Shown: positions 1-13,425, numbered from the stretch's first letter. The stretch is 64,000 nucleotides of DNA from Deinococcus sedimenti (GCF_014648135.1 NZ_BMQN01000001.1:806001-870000), one strand, 5' to 3'. Notes: a model not told the origin generated them from the letters alone. Made by a program: numbers and translations.

Positions 1-21
1 ACCACACCCAGGAGCACCACC

Positions 22-951
22 ATGAGCCAAGACACCGAACAGCAGATCATCACCGACGCCACCAACGAAACCGCCATGAACCGCCGCGCCGCCATGGGCT
101 TCCTCGGCAAACTCGGCCTCGGCGCCGCCGCCATGGGCCTCGCCGCGGGCAGTACCGCCACCGCCGCCCCCGCCAAGAACATCGACGGCGACGTCCTGAA
201 CTTCGCCCTGAACCTCGAATACCTCGAAGCGGCCTTCTACCTCGCCGCCGTCGGCCGTGTCGACGAACTCCGTAAGATCGGCGGTGGCGCCGACATCCGC
301 CTGCCCGCCGGACTCGACCAGGACCGCGGGATGCAGTTCAAGGACGGCAACGTCCAGGCCCTCGCCCGCGACATCGCCGAGGATGAACTCCAGCACGTCA
401 AGTTCCTGTACGGAGCTCTCGGCAAGGCCGCCGCGCCCCGTCCCGTCATCGATCTGAACGGCGCCTTCCGCGCCGCCGGGCAGGCCGCCAGCGGCGGGAA
501 GATCGACGGCTTCAACCCCTTCGCGAACGACCTGTTCTTCCTGCACGGCGCGTTCATCTTCGAGGACGTGGGCGTCACCGCGTACAACGGCGCCGCGACC
601 CTCATCACCAATCCCGCGTACCTGCAGGCGGCCGCCGGGATCCTCGCCGTCGAGGCGTACCACGGCGGCGCCATCCGCAGCATGCTCTTCCAGCAGCGCC
701 AGATCAGCGCCGCCGCCGGACTGTACGTCGGGCAGGTCGTGCAGGCCATCAGCAACCTGCGCGGCAAGGTCGGCGGCATGAAAGACCAGGGCCTCACCGA
801 CGCCAAGGGCATGGCCGTGTTCGCCCCCGCCGACGCGAACGGCATCGCCTTCCCCCGCAGCACCCGCGAGGTGCTGAACATCGTCTACCTCGCCCCCGGC
901 GCGAAGAAGGGCGGCTTCTACCCCAACGGCCTGAACGGCAACATCAAGTAA
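22..951 (+). CDS. Secreted ferritin-like (desiccation-associated PCC13-62-like) protein
   Basis: 309 residues. The N-terminus carries a twin arginine ([10 protein letters not shown], about residues 20-29), a hydrophobic Gly/Ala stretch and an Ala-rich cleavage region ending ATAAPA, so Tat export is likely. The mature part looks like a four-helix ferritin-like domain: candidate metal ligands sit in [10 protein letters not shown], in [10 protein letters not shown], in FEDVGV and in EAYHGGAIR. The family (ferritin_2 type) includes the plant desiccation protein PCC13-62 and several Deinococcus secreted proteins; a role in metal or oxidant handling at the envelope is inferred. AGGAG lies 8 nt before the ATG. 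The gene stands alone, ending at a shared hairpin terminator. Confidence 0.85.
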   Translation: MSQDTEQQIITDATNETAMNRRAAMGFLGKLGLGAAAMGLAAGSTATAAPAKNIDGDVLNFALNLEYLEAAFYLAAVGRVDELRKIGGGADIRLPAGLDQDRGMQFKDGNVQALARDIAEDELQHVKFLYGALGKAAAPRPVIDLNGAFRAAGQAASGGKIDGFNPFANDLFFLHGAFIFEDVGVTAYNGAATLITNPAYLQAAAGILAVEAYHGGAIRSMLFQQRQISAAAGLYVGQVVQAISNLRGKVGGMKDQGLTDAKGMAVFAPADANGIAFPRSTREVLNIVYLAPGAKKGGFYPNGLNGNIK

Positions 952-978
952 CCCCCATCGGTTCGCCTGAACCGTTCC

Positions 979-1018
979 CACCCGCCGGTCAGGGCCTCAC
1001 CGCTCTGACCGGCGGGTG
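979..1018. terminator. Bidirectional hairpin terminator
   Basis: Perfect 14-bp inverted repeat CACCCGCCGGTCAG at 979-992 and CTGACCGGCGGGTG at 1005-1018 with a 12-nt loop, between the convergent ferritin-like and HAD genes. It overlaps the last codons of the HAD gene. No clear T tract. Confidence 0.6.
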
Positions 1019-1353
1019 CTGTCCAGCGCCTCCCGGTACGACGCCACCGACTCGCCCGGGCAGGACAGCGGGTGCACCGGCACCAGCCGCCGCCATGACT
1101 CGACCCGCTGGTCGTCCAGCAGCACCTGCGGTTTGGGCAGGAACGCCGTGAACACGCCCTCCAGGCCCACCTCACGCGCACTGTCCCGCGCGTACGCGGC
1201 CCCGCCGGAACTCCAGCAGTACAGCTCCGCGCCCTGCGCCGCCAGTTCCCGCACATGCGCAATCGCCGCCGGAATAGGCACCCGCGACCGCCCCACGTTC
1301 CGCACCAGCGTCTCATCCACATCCACGTACACCACAAGCGGAGGAGGGGTCAC
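997..1353 (-). CDS. Small HAD-like hydrolase
   Basis: 118 residues. The start VVYVDVDETLVRN (about residues 7-19) is HAD motif I (DxDxT), and FLPKPQVLLDDQRV near residues 87-100 fits the K and DD motifs of a minimal, cap-less HAD phosphatase. The central YCWSSGG segment would be motif II (S). Substrate unknown. The GTG start overlaps the stop of the upstream LRV gene by 4 bp (GTGA), so it is translationally coupled as the last gene of a recG-LRV-HAD unit. Confidence 0.75.
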   Translation of the reverse strand: MTPPPLVVYVDVDETLVRNVGRSRVPIPAAIAHVRELAAQGAELYCWSSGGAAYARDSAREVGLEGVFTAFLPKPQVLLDDQRVESWRRLVPVHPLSCPGESVASYREALDSTRRSER

Positions 1354-1781
1354 GAGGTGTCCAGAGCGCTGAGGCGCTTCCTGGCCTGTTTGGCAATCCG
1401 GGCCACCCGGTCCCGTTCAAGGCGTTCCAGAATGGAGCGAGGCGTCCTGGCATTAAAGGAGAGGCGTTCCCTCACGCCTTCGTCCGGGTCCGTGCAGAGC
1501 TCCTCCATGACCGATGGTGGGCACGAGCGGCGATCAGCCACCCGCCATCTCACGCGAGGGTCAGGATCGCGGGCGAGGAGCACCAGCACCTCATCGGGAA
1601 CCGTCCTGTTGTGAGCCACCCAGAAGCGCATGTCAGGATGCTCGGCAATCACCTCGAACCAGACTTCGACTGGCGCGCCACCATGCGTCGCCCTGAGCTG
1701 CACATCAGGAAAGTCACTCGTACGGAGCCGGACGAATTCCTCTGCACTTTGAATCGGGGGCACATGCCTTGTGGTACTCAT
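1350..1781 (-). CDS. Short leucine-rich-repeat-variant (LRV) protein
   Basis: 143 residues, all alpha-helical in appearance, with about three to four copies of a 25-26 residue unit: hydrophobic helix, then a DPDxxVRxxVAxR consensus (for example ARDPDPRVRWRVADR and CTDPDEGVRERLSFN). This is the LRV/HEAT-like repeat also seen in the much longer protein at 8845-10245, so the two are likely related. Such repeats form solenoids for protein binding; the partner is unknown. The ATG lies one base past the recG stop codon, indicating coupled expression with recG. Confidence 0.75.
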   Translation of the reverse strand: MSTTRHVPPIQSAEEFVRLRTSDFPDVQLRATHGGAPVEVWFEVIAEHPDMRFWVAHNRTVPDEVLVLLARDPDPRVRWRVADRRSCPPSVMEELCTDPDEGVRERLSFNARTPRSILERLERDRVARIAKQARKRLSALDTS

Positions 1782-1782
1782 G

Positions 1783-4131
<2,349 letters not shown>

Positions 4132-4140
4132 CGAGCACAC

Positions 4141-4146
4141 AGCCTA
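4141..4146 (-). promoter_or_regulatory. -10 box of recG (leaderless type)
   Basis: TAGGCT on the minus strand ending 9 nt before the recG ATG; no Shine-Dalgarno between. Confidence 0.45.
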
Positions 4147-4187
4147 CCAGAGCGGAGTTGATTATGTGCGGGACAGAATGGATGTGA

Positions 4188-4218
4188 GTCTAAGAGTCGA
4201 GGGTCTAAGCGTCTGAGG
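4188..4218. repeat. Tandem direct repeat in intergenic region
   Basis: Two adjacent imperfect copies, GTCTAAGAGTCGAGG (4188-4202) and GTCTAAGCGTCTGAGG (4203-4218), between the LON-domain gene and recG; a downstream TCGACTC can pair with the GAGTCGA of the first copy. Confidence 0.55.
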
Positions 4219-4249
4219 TCGTTCCCCTTCGACTCCTGGACCCCGTCCG

Positions 4250-4864
4250 TCAGTTCAGCGTCTTCGCCGTCGTCGGCACCTGTCCGAGCAGGTGGTCCAG
4301 CCGGTCCAGCAGCGTCCGGGCGCGCAGGGCGTCCTCGCGCGCCTCGGGGCTCAGGGGCAGGACGCTTGCGGCGAAACTGGCGATCAGGAGGGGGTCCTCC
4401 GGGGCGGCGGCGCGCAGGGCCTCGGTGTTCTCTGGGTTCAGGCGTAGCAGTGCGGACAGGAGTTCACGCGCGGTGGCGTGGGCGGCTCCCTCGGCCTCGG
4501 CGGGGCTCAGATCGCTTTCCTCTTCCAGCGACCACAGGGCCACATCCGCGCTCAGGTACGCGTGGTCCGTGTGGAACTCCTGCACCTGGAAGCGGTCGCC
4601 ACCCGCGATGATGATCGTGCTCGTGCCGTCCTCATGCGGGTCGGCGTGCCGCAGGTGCGCCAGAGTGCCCACGCGCGACACCCGGTCCTGGAACGGCAGG
4701 TCCGACTCCTTCGACGTCTGGAGGATGCGCACGATCCCGAACGGTTCCCCGCTGGCCTGCACGTCCGCCAGCAGCGTGCGGTACCGGGGTTCGAACACGT
4801 ACAGCGGCAGGACCACGCCCGGAAACAGCACCAGATTCGGCAGGGGAAACAGCGGAACGTGCAT
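4250..4864 (-). CDS. LON substrate-binding (N-terminal) domain protein
   Basis: 204 residues beginning [21 protein letters not shown], the classic opening of the Lon N-terminal domain (PUA-like), with the FEPRYR motif near residues 25-30. No AAA or Ser-Lys protease domain follows, so this is a stand-alone LON domain protein of unknown target. The start is set by this motif; the frame stays open far upstream inside trmD, but that part has no homology-like features. It is the last gene after khpA-rimM-trmD, separated from trmD by 77 nt. Confidence 0.85.
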   Translation of the reverse strand: MHVPLFPLPNLVLFPGVVLPLYVFEPRYRTLLADVQASGEPFGIVRILQTSKESDLPFQDRVSRVGTLAHLRHADPHEDGTSTIIIAGGDRFQVQEFHTDHAYLSADVALWSLEEESDLSPAEAEGAAHATARELLSALLRLNPENTEALRAAAPEDPLLIASFAASVLPLSPEAREDALRARTLLDRLDHLLGQVPTTAKTLN

Positions 4865-4941
4865 ACAGGAGTATGGTGGCGCGTTCCGCTGACCTGAACT
4901 TGAGCGCATCCCACAGAGAAACCGTGGGAACGCCTGTTTTC

Positions 4942-5781
4942 TCACGTCCCGGAGGGCGTCGCGTCCGGTTTTTTCTTCCGCTTCGGCTTCTTCGGCGGCG
5001 GCGGTGGGGGCGCGCCCCAGCCCTTCAGGTCGTCCGGGGTGGCGCCTAGGGTCAGCAGCGTGGCGCTGTCCTGCGGGGTCAGCGGGGCCGAGGTCAGCAG
5101 GTCCGGGCGGCGAGACAGCGTGCGTTTCAGAGCCTGCTCGCGCCGCCACTCCGCGATGGCCGCGTGGTTCCCGCCGCGCAGCACCTCCGGCACCTCCTGC
5201 GCCTGCCACTCCAGGGGCCGCGTGTACTCGGGGTAGTCCAGCAGGCCCGAACTGAACGAATCGGCCCGGTGCGAGTCCGCGTCGCCCAGCACGCCGGGCC
5301 GCAGGCGGGCCACGGCCTCCAGTACGCACGCGGCGGCCGCCTCGCCGCCCATCATCACGAAATCCCCGATGCTCAGCTCGCGCGTGACCAGCCCCTCCAC
5401 GCGGGCGTCGAAGCCCTCGTACCGGCCACACAGGAACACGAGGTGCGCCTTCCCGGCCAGTTCCTCCGCGACCGCCTGCGTGAACGGCTGCCCGGCCGGA
5501 CTGAACAGGATCACCTCGTCGGCCGGGGGGAGGCTCGCCAGGGCGCGCTCGGCGACGTCCACGCGGATCACCATGCCCGCCCCGCCCCCGTACGGTGTGT
5601 CGTCCACCTTCAGGTGTTTGTTCTGCGAGTAGTCCCGCATGTTCACGAGGTTCACGTCCACCAGCCCCCGTTCGCGCGCCTTCCCGAGGATCGCCTCGGA
5701 CGCGAAGGGCGCCAGCAGCTCGGGGAACAGGGTGAGGAACGAGAAGGTCAGCGGGCCGTCCGGGGTGGGTTCAGGCGTCAT
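4942..5781 (-). CDS. trmD: tRNA (guanine-N1)-methyltransferase TrmD
   Basis: 279 residues. Makes m1G37 in tRNAs reading CNN codons, using SAM in the trefoil-knot (SPOUT) fold. Visible family motifs: [11 protein letters not shown] at the start, [12 protein letters not shown], the knot [12 protein letters not shown] and [13 protein letters not shown] (usually SIGDYVLTGGE), and LDYPEYTRP. The C-terminal about 30 residues add a Pro/Lys-rich tail (PPPPPP then KKPKRKKK) that makes it longer than the usual 240-250 residues. Its start overlaps the end of rimM by 11 bp. Confidence 0.97.
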   Translation of the reverse strand: MTPEPTPDGPLTFSFLTLFPELLAPFASEAILGKARERGLVDVNLVNMRDYSQNKHLKVDDTPYGGGAGMVIRVDVAERALASLPPADEVILFSPAGQPFTQAVAEELAGKAHLVFLCGRYEGFDARVEGLVTRELSIGDFVMMGGEAAAACVLEAVARLRPGVLGDADSHRADSFSSGLLDYPEYTRPLEWQAQEVPEVLRGGNHAAIAEWRREQALKRTLSRRPDLLTSAPLTPQDSATLLTLGATPDDLKGWGAPPPPPPKKPKRKKKPDATPSGT

Positions 5782-6343
5782 CGCCGCCTGCCTCCGGCCC
5801 CTCCGGCTCCGCGGACTCCAGCAGACCAGCCGGGGCGTCCGCAGATAGCGCCAGCGACACCGGCCGCTTTCGGTCGTTCAGGTTCACCAGCACGTACGGC
5901 GCCTGCAGCGGCACGAACGACTCGCCACCCTCGTGACGCACGACCAGCAGGTCCTGATGCCCGCCGTCCTCCACGTCCACGACCTCGCCCAGCACCTCGC
6001 CGCCTGCGCCGTGCAGAGTCAGGCCGCGCAGCTCGTGGTAGTAGTACACGCCCTCCTCCGGCTCGGGCAGCTCGTCGTCCGCCGCGAACACGTTCAGGCC
6101 GCGCAGTTCCTCCGCCGCCTCGCGCGACGTCACGCCCGCCAGCTGTAACGCCACGCCCGGCGCGAGCATCTCCAGCCGCGCGACGCGCAGCCAGCCGCGC
6201 CCCTCCACGTACACGCGTTTCAGCGCGCGGAACTGCTCCTGGTCACCCAGCACGTACACCTTCACGCCACCCTTCACGCCATGCGGCCCGAGGAAATACC
6301 CGAGCCGCGTCCGGTCCTGCCCGCCCGTCACCCCGCCCGTCAC
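5771..6343 (-). CDS. rimM: Ribosome maturation factor RimM
   Basis: 190 residues. 30S maturation factor with an N-terminal RimM barrel ([21 protein letters not shown], about residues 14-34) and a PRC-barrel C-terminal half ([25 protein letters not shown]). The [13 protein letters not shown] end is typical. It ends with an acidic Glu/Gly tail. GTG start overlaps the khpA stop by 4 bp, and its 3' end overlaps trmD, so khpA-rimM-trmD are translated in a coupled way. Confidence 0.96.
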   Translation of the reverse strand: MTGGVTGGQDRTRLGYFLGPHGVKGGVKVYVLGDQEQFRALKRVYVEGRGWLRVARLEMLAPGVALQLAGVTSREAAEELRGLNVFAADDELPEPEEGVYYYHELRGLTLHGAGGEVLGEVVDVEDGGHQDLLVVRHEGGESFVPLQAPYVLVNLNDRKRPVSLALSADAPAGLLESAEPEGPEAGGDDA

Positions 6344-6579
6344 GCTTTTCTGGGGGCGTCCAGGTCGACGTTCAGTCGTTCACGCGGGTCCGACGCGGCG
6401 CGCACCAGCGTGCGGATCGCCTGGATCACGCGGCCCTGACGGCCGATCAGGCGGCCCTCCTCGCCGGGACCGACGCGCACCATCACGGTCGGGCCGCGCT
6501 TCGAGACGCGCACCAGCGACGGCTGGTCCACCACGCTCTGCGCCAGGAACAGGGTCAGATCCACGGGATCACTCTTCAT
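6340..6579 (-). CDS. khpA: KH-domain RNA-binding protein KhpA
   Basis: 79 residues with a single KH domain: GRQGRVIQAIRTLVRAA corresponds to the GxxG-containing nucleic-acid loop and helix. KhpA (YlqC) partners KhpB and binds small RNAs in other bacteria. Start choice: two ATGs are possible, but the upstream one (6588) lies inside a TAGAAT -10 box, so the ATG at 6579, 7 nt downstream, is taken. Usually rpsP precedes this gene; here nothing does, because a divergent radical SAM gene lies upstream. Confidence 0.92.
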   Translation of the reverse strand: MKSDPVDLTLFLAQSVVDQPSLVRVSKRGPTVMVRVGPGEEGRLIGRQGRVIQAIRTLVRAASDPRERLNVDLDAPRKA

Positions 6580-6586
6580 GCGCGGC

Positions 6587-6592
6587 ATTCTA
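6587..6592 (-). promoter_or_regulatory. -10 box of khpA-rimM-trmD operon
   Basis: TAGAAT on the minus strand, 7 nt before the khpA ATG; no ribosome binding site, so a leaderless transcript is likely. Confidence 0.6.
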
Positions 6593-6697
6593 CGCCATGC
6601 ACCCCCCACGCATGAGACGCCTCTCATGCACCCGCCCCCGGCGGTGATCGGCTGGCCGCTCGTGACCCGCCCCTCACTTCCCTCTGCCTGCGTCCGC

Positions 6698-6703
6698 TAG
6701 AAT
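6698..6703 (+). promoter_or_regulatory. -10 box with GC-rich leader for radical SAM gene
   Basis: TAGAAT at 6698-6703 gives a leader of about 80 nt before the TTG at 6793. The leader is unusually GC-rich, with GCGCGC near 6716 and again near 6771 and a GGGGGAGGCACCCCC hairpin between, so it should fold. No known riboswitch core recognised. Confidence 0.4.
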
Positions 6704-6792
6704 CGCCGATTGTGACGCGCGCCGCCCCAGGGCGGACCCGGTGAGGAGCACGGGGGAGGCACCCCCAGCCGCGCGCCCCCTCCGGAGGACCC

Positions 6793-8325
<1,533 letters not shown>

Positions 8326-8340
8326 GTTAACCCTCACGAA

Positions 8341-8371
8341 AAGCCCCCTCCAAGTCATTTGGAGGGGGCTT
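8341..8371. terminator. Bidirectional rho-independent terminator
   Basis: AAGCCCCCTCCAA at 8341-8353 pairs with TTGGAGGGGGCTT at 8359-8371 (perfect 13 bp, 5-nt loop) and ends in T residues on both strands. Lies between the convergent radical SAM and Nudix genes. Confidence 0.85.
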
Positions 8372-8374
8372 GTT

Positions 8375-8848
8375 CTACGCTTCGCGGTTGAGGATGTGCC
8401 GCACCTCGCCCGGCGGGACGCGCAGCAGGTCGCGGATGACCAGCGGGTAGACCGGGGTCGCCTCGATGCGGTCGAAGGGCACCCACTGGCACTGCACGTT
8501 CGGGTTGTCGTGCACGGTGAACGTGCCGTCCGGCAGGTCGGGTGGGGCGGGCAGGTGGTAGTAGAAGCCGATCTCGTGCTCGCGCCGCCCGGCCGGGCCG
8601 AAGAAGCTCTCGACGATCCCGACCAGTCGCAGCGCGCCTGCGGTGAGGCCGGTCTCCTCGTGCCATTCGCGCGCGGCGGCCTGCGCGGCATCCTCGTCCG
8701 CCCTGACCGCGCCGCCCGGCAGGAAGTGAAAGCCGCTCCCGTGTTCGCCGTGCCCGCAGTTCGTCAGGAGCGTGTCGCCGCGCGTGCAGAGGATCACGGC
8801 CCGCACGCTGAACTTCACGCCCTCCAACGGCAGGCGGATGTCCGTCAC
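8375..8848 (-). CDS. Nudix hydrolase
   Basis: 157 residues. The Nudix box starts at G46 (GAVRADE, then REWHEETGL), matching GX5EX7REUXEEXGU. SESFFGP-like and HEIGFYYHL segments suit nucleoside-diphosphate-derivative pyrophosphatases, but the substrate cannot be read from sequence. GTG start overlaps the stop of the LRV gene by 4 bp (GTGA). Alternative upstream starts in the same frame run into the LRV gene and carry no Nudix features. Confidence 0.9.
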   Translation of the reverse strand: MTDIRLPLEGVKFSVRAVILCTRGDTLLTNCGHGEHGSGFHFLPGGAVRADEDAAQAAAREWHEETGLTAGALRLVGIVESFFGPAGRREHEIGFYYHLPAPPDLPDGTFTVHDNPNVQCQWVPFDRIEATPVYPLVIRDLLRVPPGEVRHILNREA

Positions 8849-10245
8849 GCGCCGAGCCGCGCGGCTTCCTCGCGCACGCTCGCCTCCGGATCGGCCCGCA
8901 GCGCGTCCCGCACGCTGGGGGAGAGGTCCGCACGCCCGGCAACGGCCAGCCGCACGCCCTCGTCCGCGTCCCCGGCTAGCACCGTCAAATCCTCCGGGGC
9001 GAGGTGCGGGTGCAGGGCCGCCGCGCGGCGCACCCCGGCATTCGGGTCGCGGGCCAGTCCCGCCAGCGTCCCGCCCGATGTCGCGGGCGCGTACGCCACG
9101 GCGCGGCGCACCTCCGGGTTCGGGTCGCCCGCCAGCACCTCCAGGCGCGCCTCGCCCAGGTCCGGACGGACCGCCAGCACCGTCCGCACACTCGCGTCCG
9201 GGTCGGTCAGCAGGGCGTCCAGTACCGACGCCGGAAGCCCCTCCGCGCTCGCCACGTGCAGGCGGATGTCCGCCTCCGGCGCGCGGGCCAGGGCCAGCAC
9301 CGCGTCCTCGGGCAGGTCGCTGCGGTCCAGCACGGCGCGGCGGACTGTCTCGGATTCGTCGCCCGCCAGTCGCGTCAGCACCTCCGCCGGGGTGTCCGGG
9401 CGGCGGGCCAGCGCGGCACGCACATCCGGATCGGCGTCCACCTCCGCCCGCGCCAGCCATTCCGCCGGGACCGTCCACGCCTGCAGCGCCGCCGCGCGCA
9501 CGAGCGGCTGATCGTTCGTCGCCAGCCACTCCCGCACCGACCGGGGCAGATCCACCCGCCGCGCCAGCGTCGCCAGCACGTCCGGGTCGCCGTCCGCCGC
9601 GAGCTGGATCATGCAGTCCAGCGGCAGGTCCAGCCGTCGCGCCACCCCGGCCCGCACCATGCCGTGCGCGTCACCCACCAGCACCCGCAGCACGTCCCCC
9701 GGCAGGTCCGCGCGGGACGCCACGGCCTTGCGCACGTCGTAATCGTCATCCGCCGCCAGCTGCCGCACCAGCCCCTCCGGCAGCTCGTCGCGCCGCGCGA
9801 CCGCCTCGCGGATCTGCCACCCGGCGTCCTGCGCCAGCGCCGCCACCCGCTCCGCACTCAGGTCCGCCCGGCCCGCCAGCGCCGTGCGCACCGCGTAATC
9901 CTCGTGCCGCAGCGCCGCGTCCACCACCCACCCCGGCACGCCCGGCGCGTTCAGCAGCGCGATCACCCCGTCCGCCGGGAACACCCCCAGCAGGTTTGGC
10001 CGCGCCAAGCGCATCAGCGGCAACCCCGGGTTCGCCAGCACGTCCGCCGGATACGCCGCCGCCAGCGACCCCAGCACCTCCACCGGCGTGTTCGGATGCC
10101 GCGCCACCCGCGCCCGCACCCGCGCGTCCGGATGCGCCGACAGACCCGACAACGTATCCGCCGTCGCCCGCGGAGCACCCGCCGCCTCCAGCGCCCCCTC
10201 CACACCCAAGATCGTCAGCGTCCGCGGGTCAAGCTCACCAGTCAT
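8845..10245 (-). CDS. Long leucine-rich-repeat-variant (LRV) solenoid protein
   Basis: 466 residues made almost wholly of about 14-16 tandem repeats of roughly 26 residues with consensus xDLPxxVLxxLAxDxDxxVRxAVAxR (clear from about residue 110 to the end, for example ADLPGDVLRVLVGDAH then MVRAGVARR). LRV repeats build alpha/3-10 solenoids; some relatives carry an Fe-S cluster domain, but no Cys cluster is present here (one Cys only). Function unknown, probably a protein-binding scaffold. Coupled to the downstream Nudix gene. Same repeat family as the protein at 1350-1781. Confidence 0.85.
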   Translation of the reverse strand: MTGELDPRTLTILGVEGALEAAGAPRATADTLSGLSAHPDARVRARVARHPNTPVEVLGSLAAAYPADVLANPGLPLMRLARPNLLGVFPADGVIALLNAPGVPGWVVDAALRHEDYAVRTALAGRADLSAERVAALAQDAGWQIREAVARRDELPEGLVRQLAADDDYDVRKAVASRADLPGDVLRVLVGDAHGMVRAGVARRLDLPLDCMIQLAADGDPDVLATLARRVDLPRSVREWLATNDQPLVRAAALQAWTVPAEWLARAEVDADPDVRAALARRPDTPAEVLTRLAGDESETVRRAVLDRSDLPEDAVLALARAPEADIRLHVASAEGLPASVLDALLTDPDASVRTVLAVRPDLGEARLEVLAGDPNPEVRRAVAYAPATSGGTLAGLARDPNAGVRRAAALHPHLAPEDLTVLAGDADEGVRLAVAGRADLSPSVRDALRADPEASVREEAARLGA

Positions 10246-10280
10246 CGCAGCGATGATGCCACGGGGGGAGGTGGTGGGGT

Positions 10281-10355
10281 GTGGGTTGTCGGTCGTGGGA
10301 AGGGCCGGCGGTCACGCGAACCCCGCGCAATACCTTCCTACAACCTACAACCCAC
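10281..10355. repeat. Long imperfect inverted repeat built of GTTGT-type units
   Basis: Arm 10281-10303 (starts GTGGGTTGTCGG) and arm 10333-10355 (CCTTCCTACAACC onwards) are complementary over 23 nt with about three mismatches. The second arm overlaps the last codons of nudC. May act as its terminator or be a small intergenic repeat. Confidence 0.6.
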
Positions 10356-11169
10356 GACCCGAATCCCTGACGGCCCCGTCGATCAGTGCCCGCGCGATGC
10401 TGAACGCGGCGGGCAGCGTGGGGAGGTCGGTGACGGGGAACCAGCGGGCGTCGTCGATCTCGCCGGGCTGCGGGGTGATGTCGCCCCCGGCGTACTCGGC
10501 GGTGAAGCCCAGCATCAGCGAGTGCGGGAACGGCCACGGCTGACTGAACTGGTACCGCAGGTCCGTGATCTGCACGCCGACTTCCTCCTGCACCTCGCGC
10601 CGGGCGGCGGCTTCCAGGGTCTCGGAGGGTTCCACGAAGCCTGCCAGCGCGGAGTACATGCCGGGCGGGAAGTGCGGACTGCGGGCGAGGAGCAGTTCGG
10701 TGTCCCGGCCCTGCCCGCGCCGGATGAGGACCATCGCGACGGGGGCGACGCGCGGGTACGCCGTCAGGCCGCAGTTCGGGCAGCGGCGCGAGCGTTCGTG
10801 CGTGGCGTCGCTCAGGGGCGTGGCGCAGCGGCCGCAGTAGCGGTGCGTGCGGGCGAACTCGATGAGCTGCGCGGCGTATCCGGCCAGTCCCATGTGGTGC
10901 TCCGGCAGGCGACCGAAGCCGGTGCGGACCGGGACCGACTGGAAGCCGCCGGGCAGGTCGCCGTCCAGACCCGCCGCCAGGTACGACGTGCCGTCCAGGG
11001 TGCCCAGCGGCGTCACGTCCACCACGGGCAGCGGGGCCTCGCCCGTCGGGAGGGTGCCGTCCGCGCGCAGGACCAGTTTCGACCCGTCGAACACGAACCA
11101 CACCGACGCCGCCTCCGGTGTCAGGGTCAGGGCGACCTCGAAGCCGTCCGGGCGACTGGTCGCGATCAC
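10345..11169 (-). CDS. nudC: NAD(+)/NADH pyrophosphatase NudC
   Basis: 274 residues. Hydrolyses NADH and decaps NAD-capped RNA in known members. Zinc ribbon Cys112, Cys115, Cys130, Cys133 (YCGRC and CPNC), then the Nudix domain with box GFVEPSETLEAAARREVQEE from G177, and the NudC-diagnostic SQPWPFPHS motif just after it. ATG start overlaps the stop of the vWA gene by 4 bp. Length is normal for the family. Confidence 0.95.
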   Translation of the reverse strand: MIATSRPDGFEVALTLTPEAASVWFVFDGSKLVLRADGTLPTGEAPLPVVDVTPLGTLDGTSYLAAGLDGDLPGGFQSVPVRTGFGRLPEHHMGLAGYAAQLIEFARTHRYCGRCATPLSDATHERSRRCPNCGLTAYPRVAPVAMVLIRRGQGRDTELLLARSPHFPPGMYSALAGFVEPSETLEAAARREVQEEVGVQITDLRYQFSQPWPFPHSLMLGFTAEYAGGDITPQPGEIDDARWFPVTDLPTLPAAFSIARALIDGAVRDSGRGL

Positions 11170-12305
11170 GTGTGTTCCTCCAGGCGCAGGACCTCACCGA
11201 ACGGGAAGCCCTCGTCCTCCAGACCGCCGGGCGGCACGACCCACAGGGTGGAGACGCGCGGCGCCTGCTCGGGGAAGTCCCCGTACCCGTCGGTCAGGTA
11301 GATCAGGACGTCCGGTTCATGCTCGTCCAGCAGCCGGAAGATGGGGCGGAAGTCGGTGCCGCCGCCGCCCTGCGGTGGGGGGATCTCGCCGCCGGGCGTG
11401 AGGTCGTGCGGGCCGTACGCCTCGGTGTCCGCGTAGTACAGGGTCGCGCGGACGTGCGGGTACGCGCCCAGCACGCCCTGCACCTCGCCCACCAGGGCCC
11501 GCACCGCGTCGTCGTCCACGCTCCCGGACGTGTCCACGGCGATCAGCGCAGACAGGGACTCGTCGTCCAGCGCCTCCAGGTACAGACCGCGCCCCACGAA
11601 CCGCCGGTCGAACCCCCCGAAATCCACCGGGGTGCGCGCCAGGAACCGCCACAGGTGTGCCCGCCAGTCCAGTCGCGCCGGGGCGAGGCGCTGCAACTCG
11701 CGGTGCTCGCCCAGCGGGTCGTCGCCCTTGCCGCTCATGGCCTCCACGCTGCGCGCCTGCGCCAGCGCCTGCTGCCACTGCCGCTGCGTCTGCCCGGCCT
11801 GCCCCGGCTTCTGCCCGCGCGGCGGCGCGTCACTGGGCGGCCCGTCCAGCAGGTCGTCCCCCTCGTCGTTGCCGTCCCCTTCGGCTTCGGCCTCGATGGA
11901 CGTGTATACCTCCTCGACGCTCAGGCGTTCCAGGTGCTCGTCCCGGCGTGACTGCGGCGGCGTGGGCAGCCCGGCCGCCGACACCATGCCGTTCACGATC
12001 AGGTCCGCGGCCTTGTTCCAGCGTTTTTTCTCACGCGGACCGCGCCGCTCCACGTGCGACAGCGCCGCGTGCAGCACCTCGTGCAGCAGCAGCCCGTCGA
12101 GCACGTCCGGCGCCAGCGTCGCCGCGACCTCCGGGTTCACGTACACCCGCTCGCCGTCCGTACCCGCCGCCGCGACCTCCCGCGACGGCACGAACTCCGC
12201 GTGCAGCAGCAGCGTCGCGAAGAACGCCGACCGCCCCCGCAGACGCAACCGGGAGCCGGAAATCAGGCGCTGGAACTCAGGGGTGACCGGGAGGGGCGTG
12301 GTCAT
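11166..12305 (-). CDS. vWA-like metallopeptidase-fold protein (DUF2201 type)
   Basis: 379 residues. N-terminal putative zinc-protease-like domain with HEVLH at 75-79, then a charged Gln/Gly-rich linker (about 135-195), then a von Willebrand A domain with MIDAS motif DTSGS at 258-262 and TDGYGD near residue 340. Proteins of this type are paired with MoxR ATPases, as here, and are thought to act in protein-complex assembly or metal insertion; the client is unknown. GGGAG lies 5 nt before the ATG. Coupled to nudC downstream. Confidence 0.85.
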   Translation of the reverse strand: MTTPLPVTPEFQRLISGSRLRLRGRSAFFATLLLHAEFVPSREVAAAGTDGERVYVNPEVAATLAPDVLDGLLLHEVLHAALSHVERRGPREKKRWNKAADLIVNGMVSAAGLPTPPQSRRDEHLERLSVEEVYTSIEAEAEGDGNDEGDDLLDGPPSDAPPRGQKPGQAGQTQRQWQQALAQARSVEAMSGKGDDPLGEHRELQRLAPARLDWRAHLWRFLARTPVDFGGFDRRFVGRGLYLEALDDESLSALIAVDTSGSVDDDAVRALVGEVQGVLGAYPHVRATLYYADTEAYGPHDLTPGGEIPPPQGGGGTDFRPIFRLLDEHEPDVLIYLTDGYGDFPEQAPRVSTLWVVPPGGLEDEGFPFGEVLRLEEHT

Positions 12306-12324
12306 GGGGCTCCCGGTGTTGAAC

Positions 12325-12381
12325 GTTGATGGTTGACAGTTGATGGTAACAGCTGTTCTCCATCAACCATCACCCATCGAC
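12325..12381. repeat. Long imperfect inverted repeat built of GTTGATGG units
   Basis: Arm 12325-12346 contains GTTGATGG at both ends; arm 12360-12381 (CCATCAACCATC onwards) is complementary over 22 nt with about four mismatches, loop 13 nt. Lies between the moxR and vWA genes on the minus strand and would form a hairpin in the operon mRNA. Confidence 0.65.
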
Positions 12382-12393
12382 CATCCCCCCCCC

Positions 12394-13419
<1,026 letters not shown>

Positions 13420-13425
13420 GCGCTG

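Noticed and set aside
4865..5431. 189-codon upstream extension of the LON-domain frame into trmD
   Set aside because: Fully inside trmD, product is Gly/Arg/Ala-rich, and the LON domain has its natural start at 4864.
6704..6792. Cobalamin riboswitch or SRP RNA in the radical SAM leader
   Set aside because: No conserved riboswitch core or SRP tetraloop sequence is visible; only GC-rich pairing.
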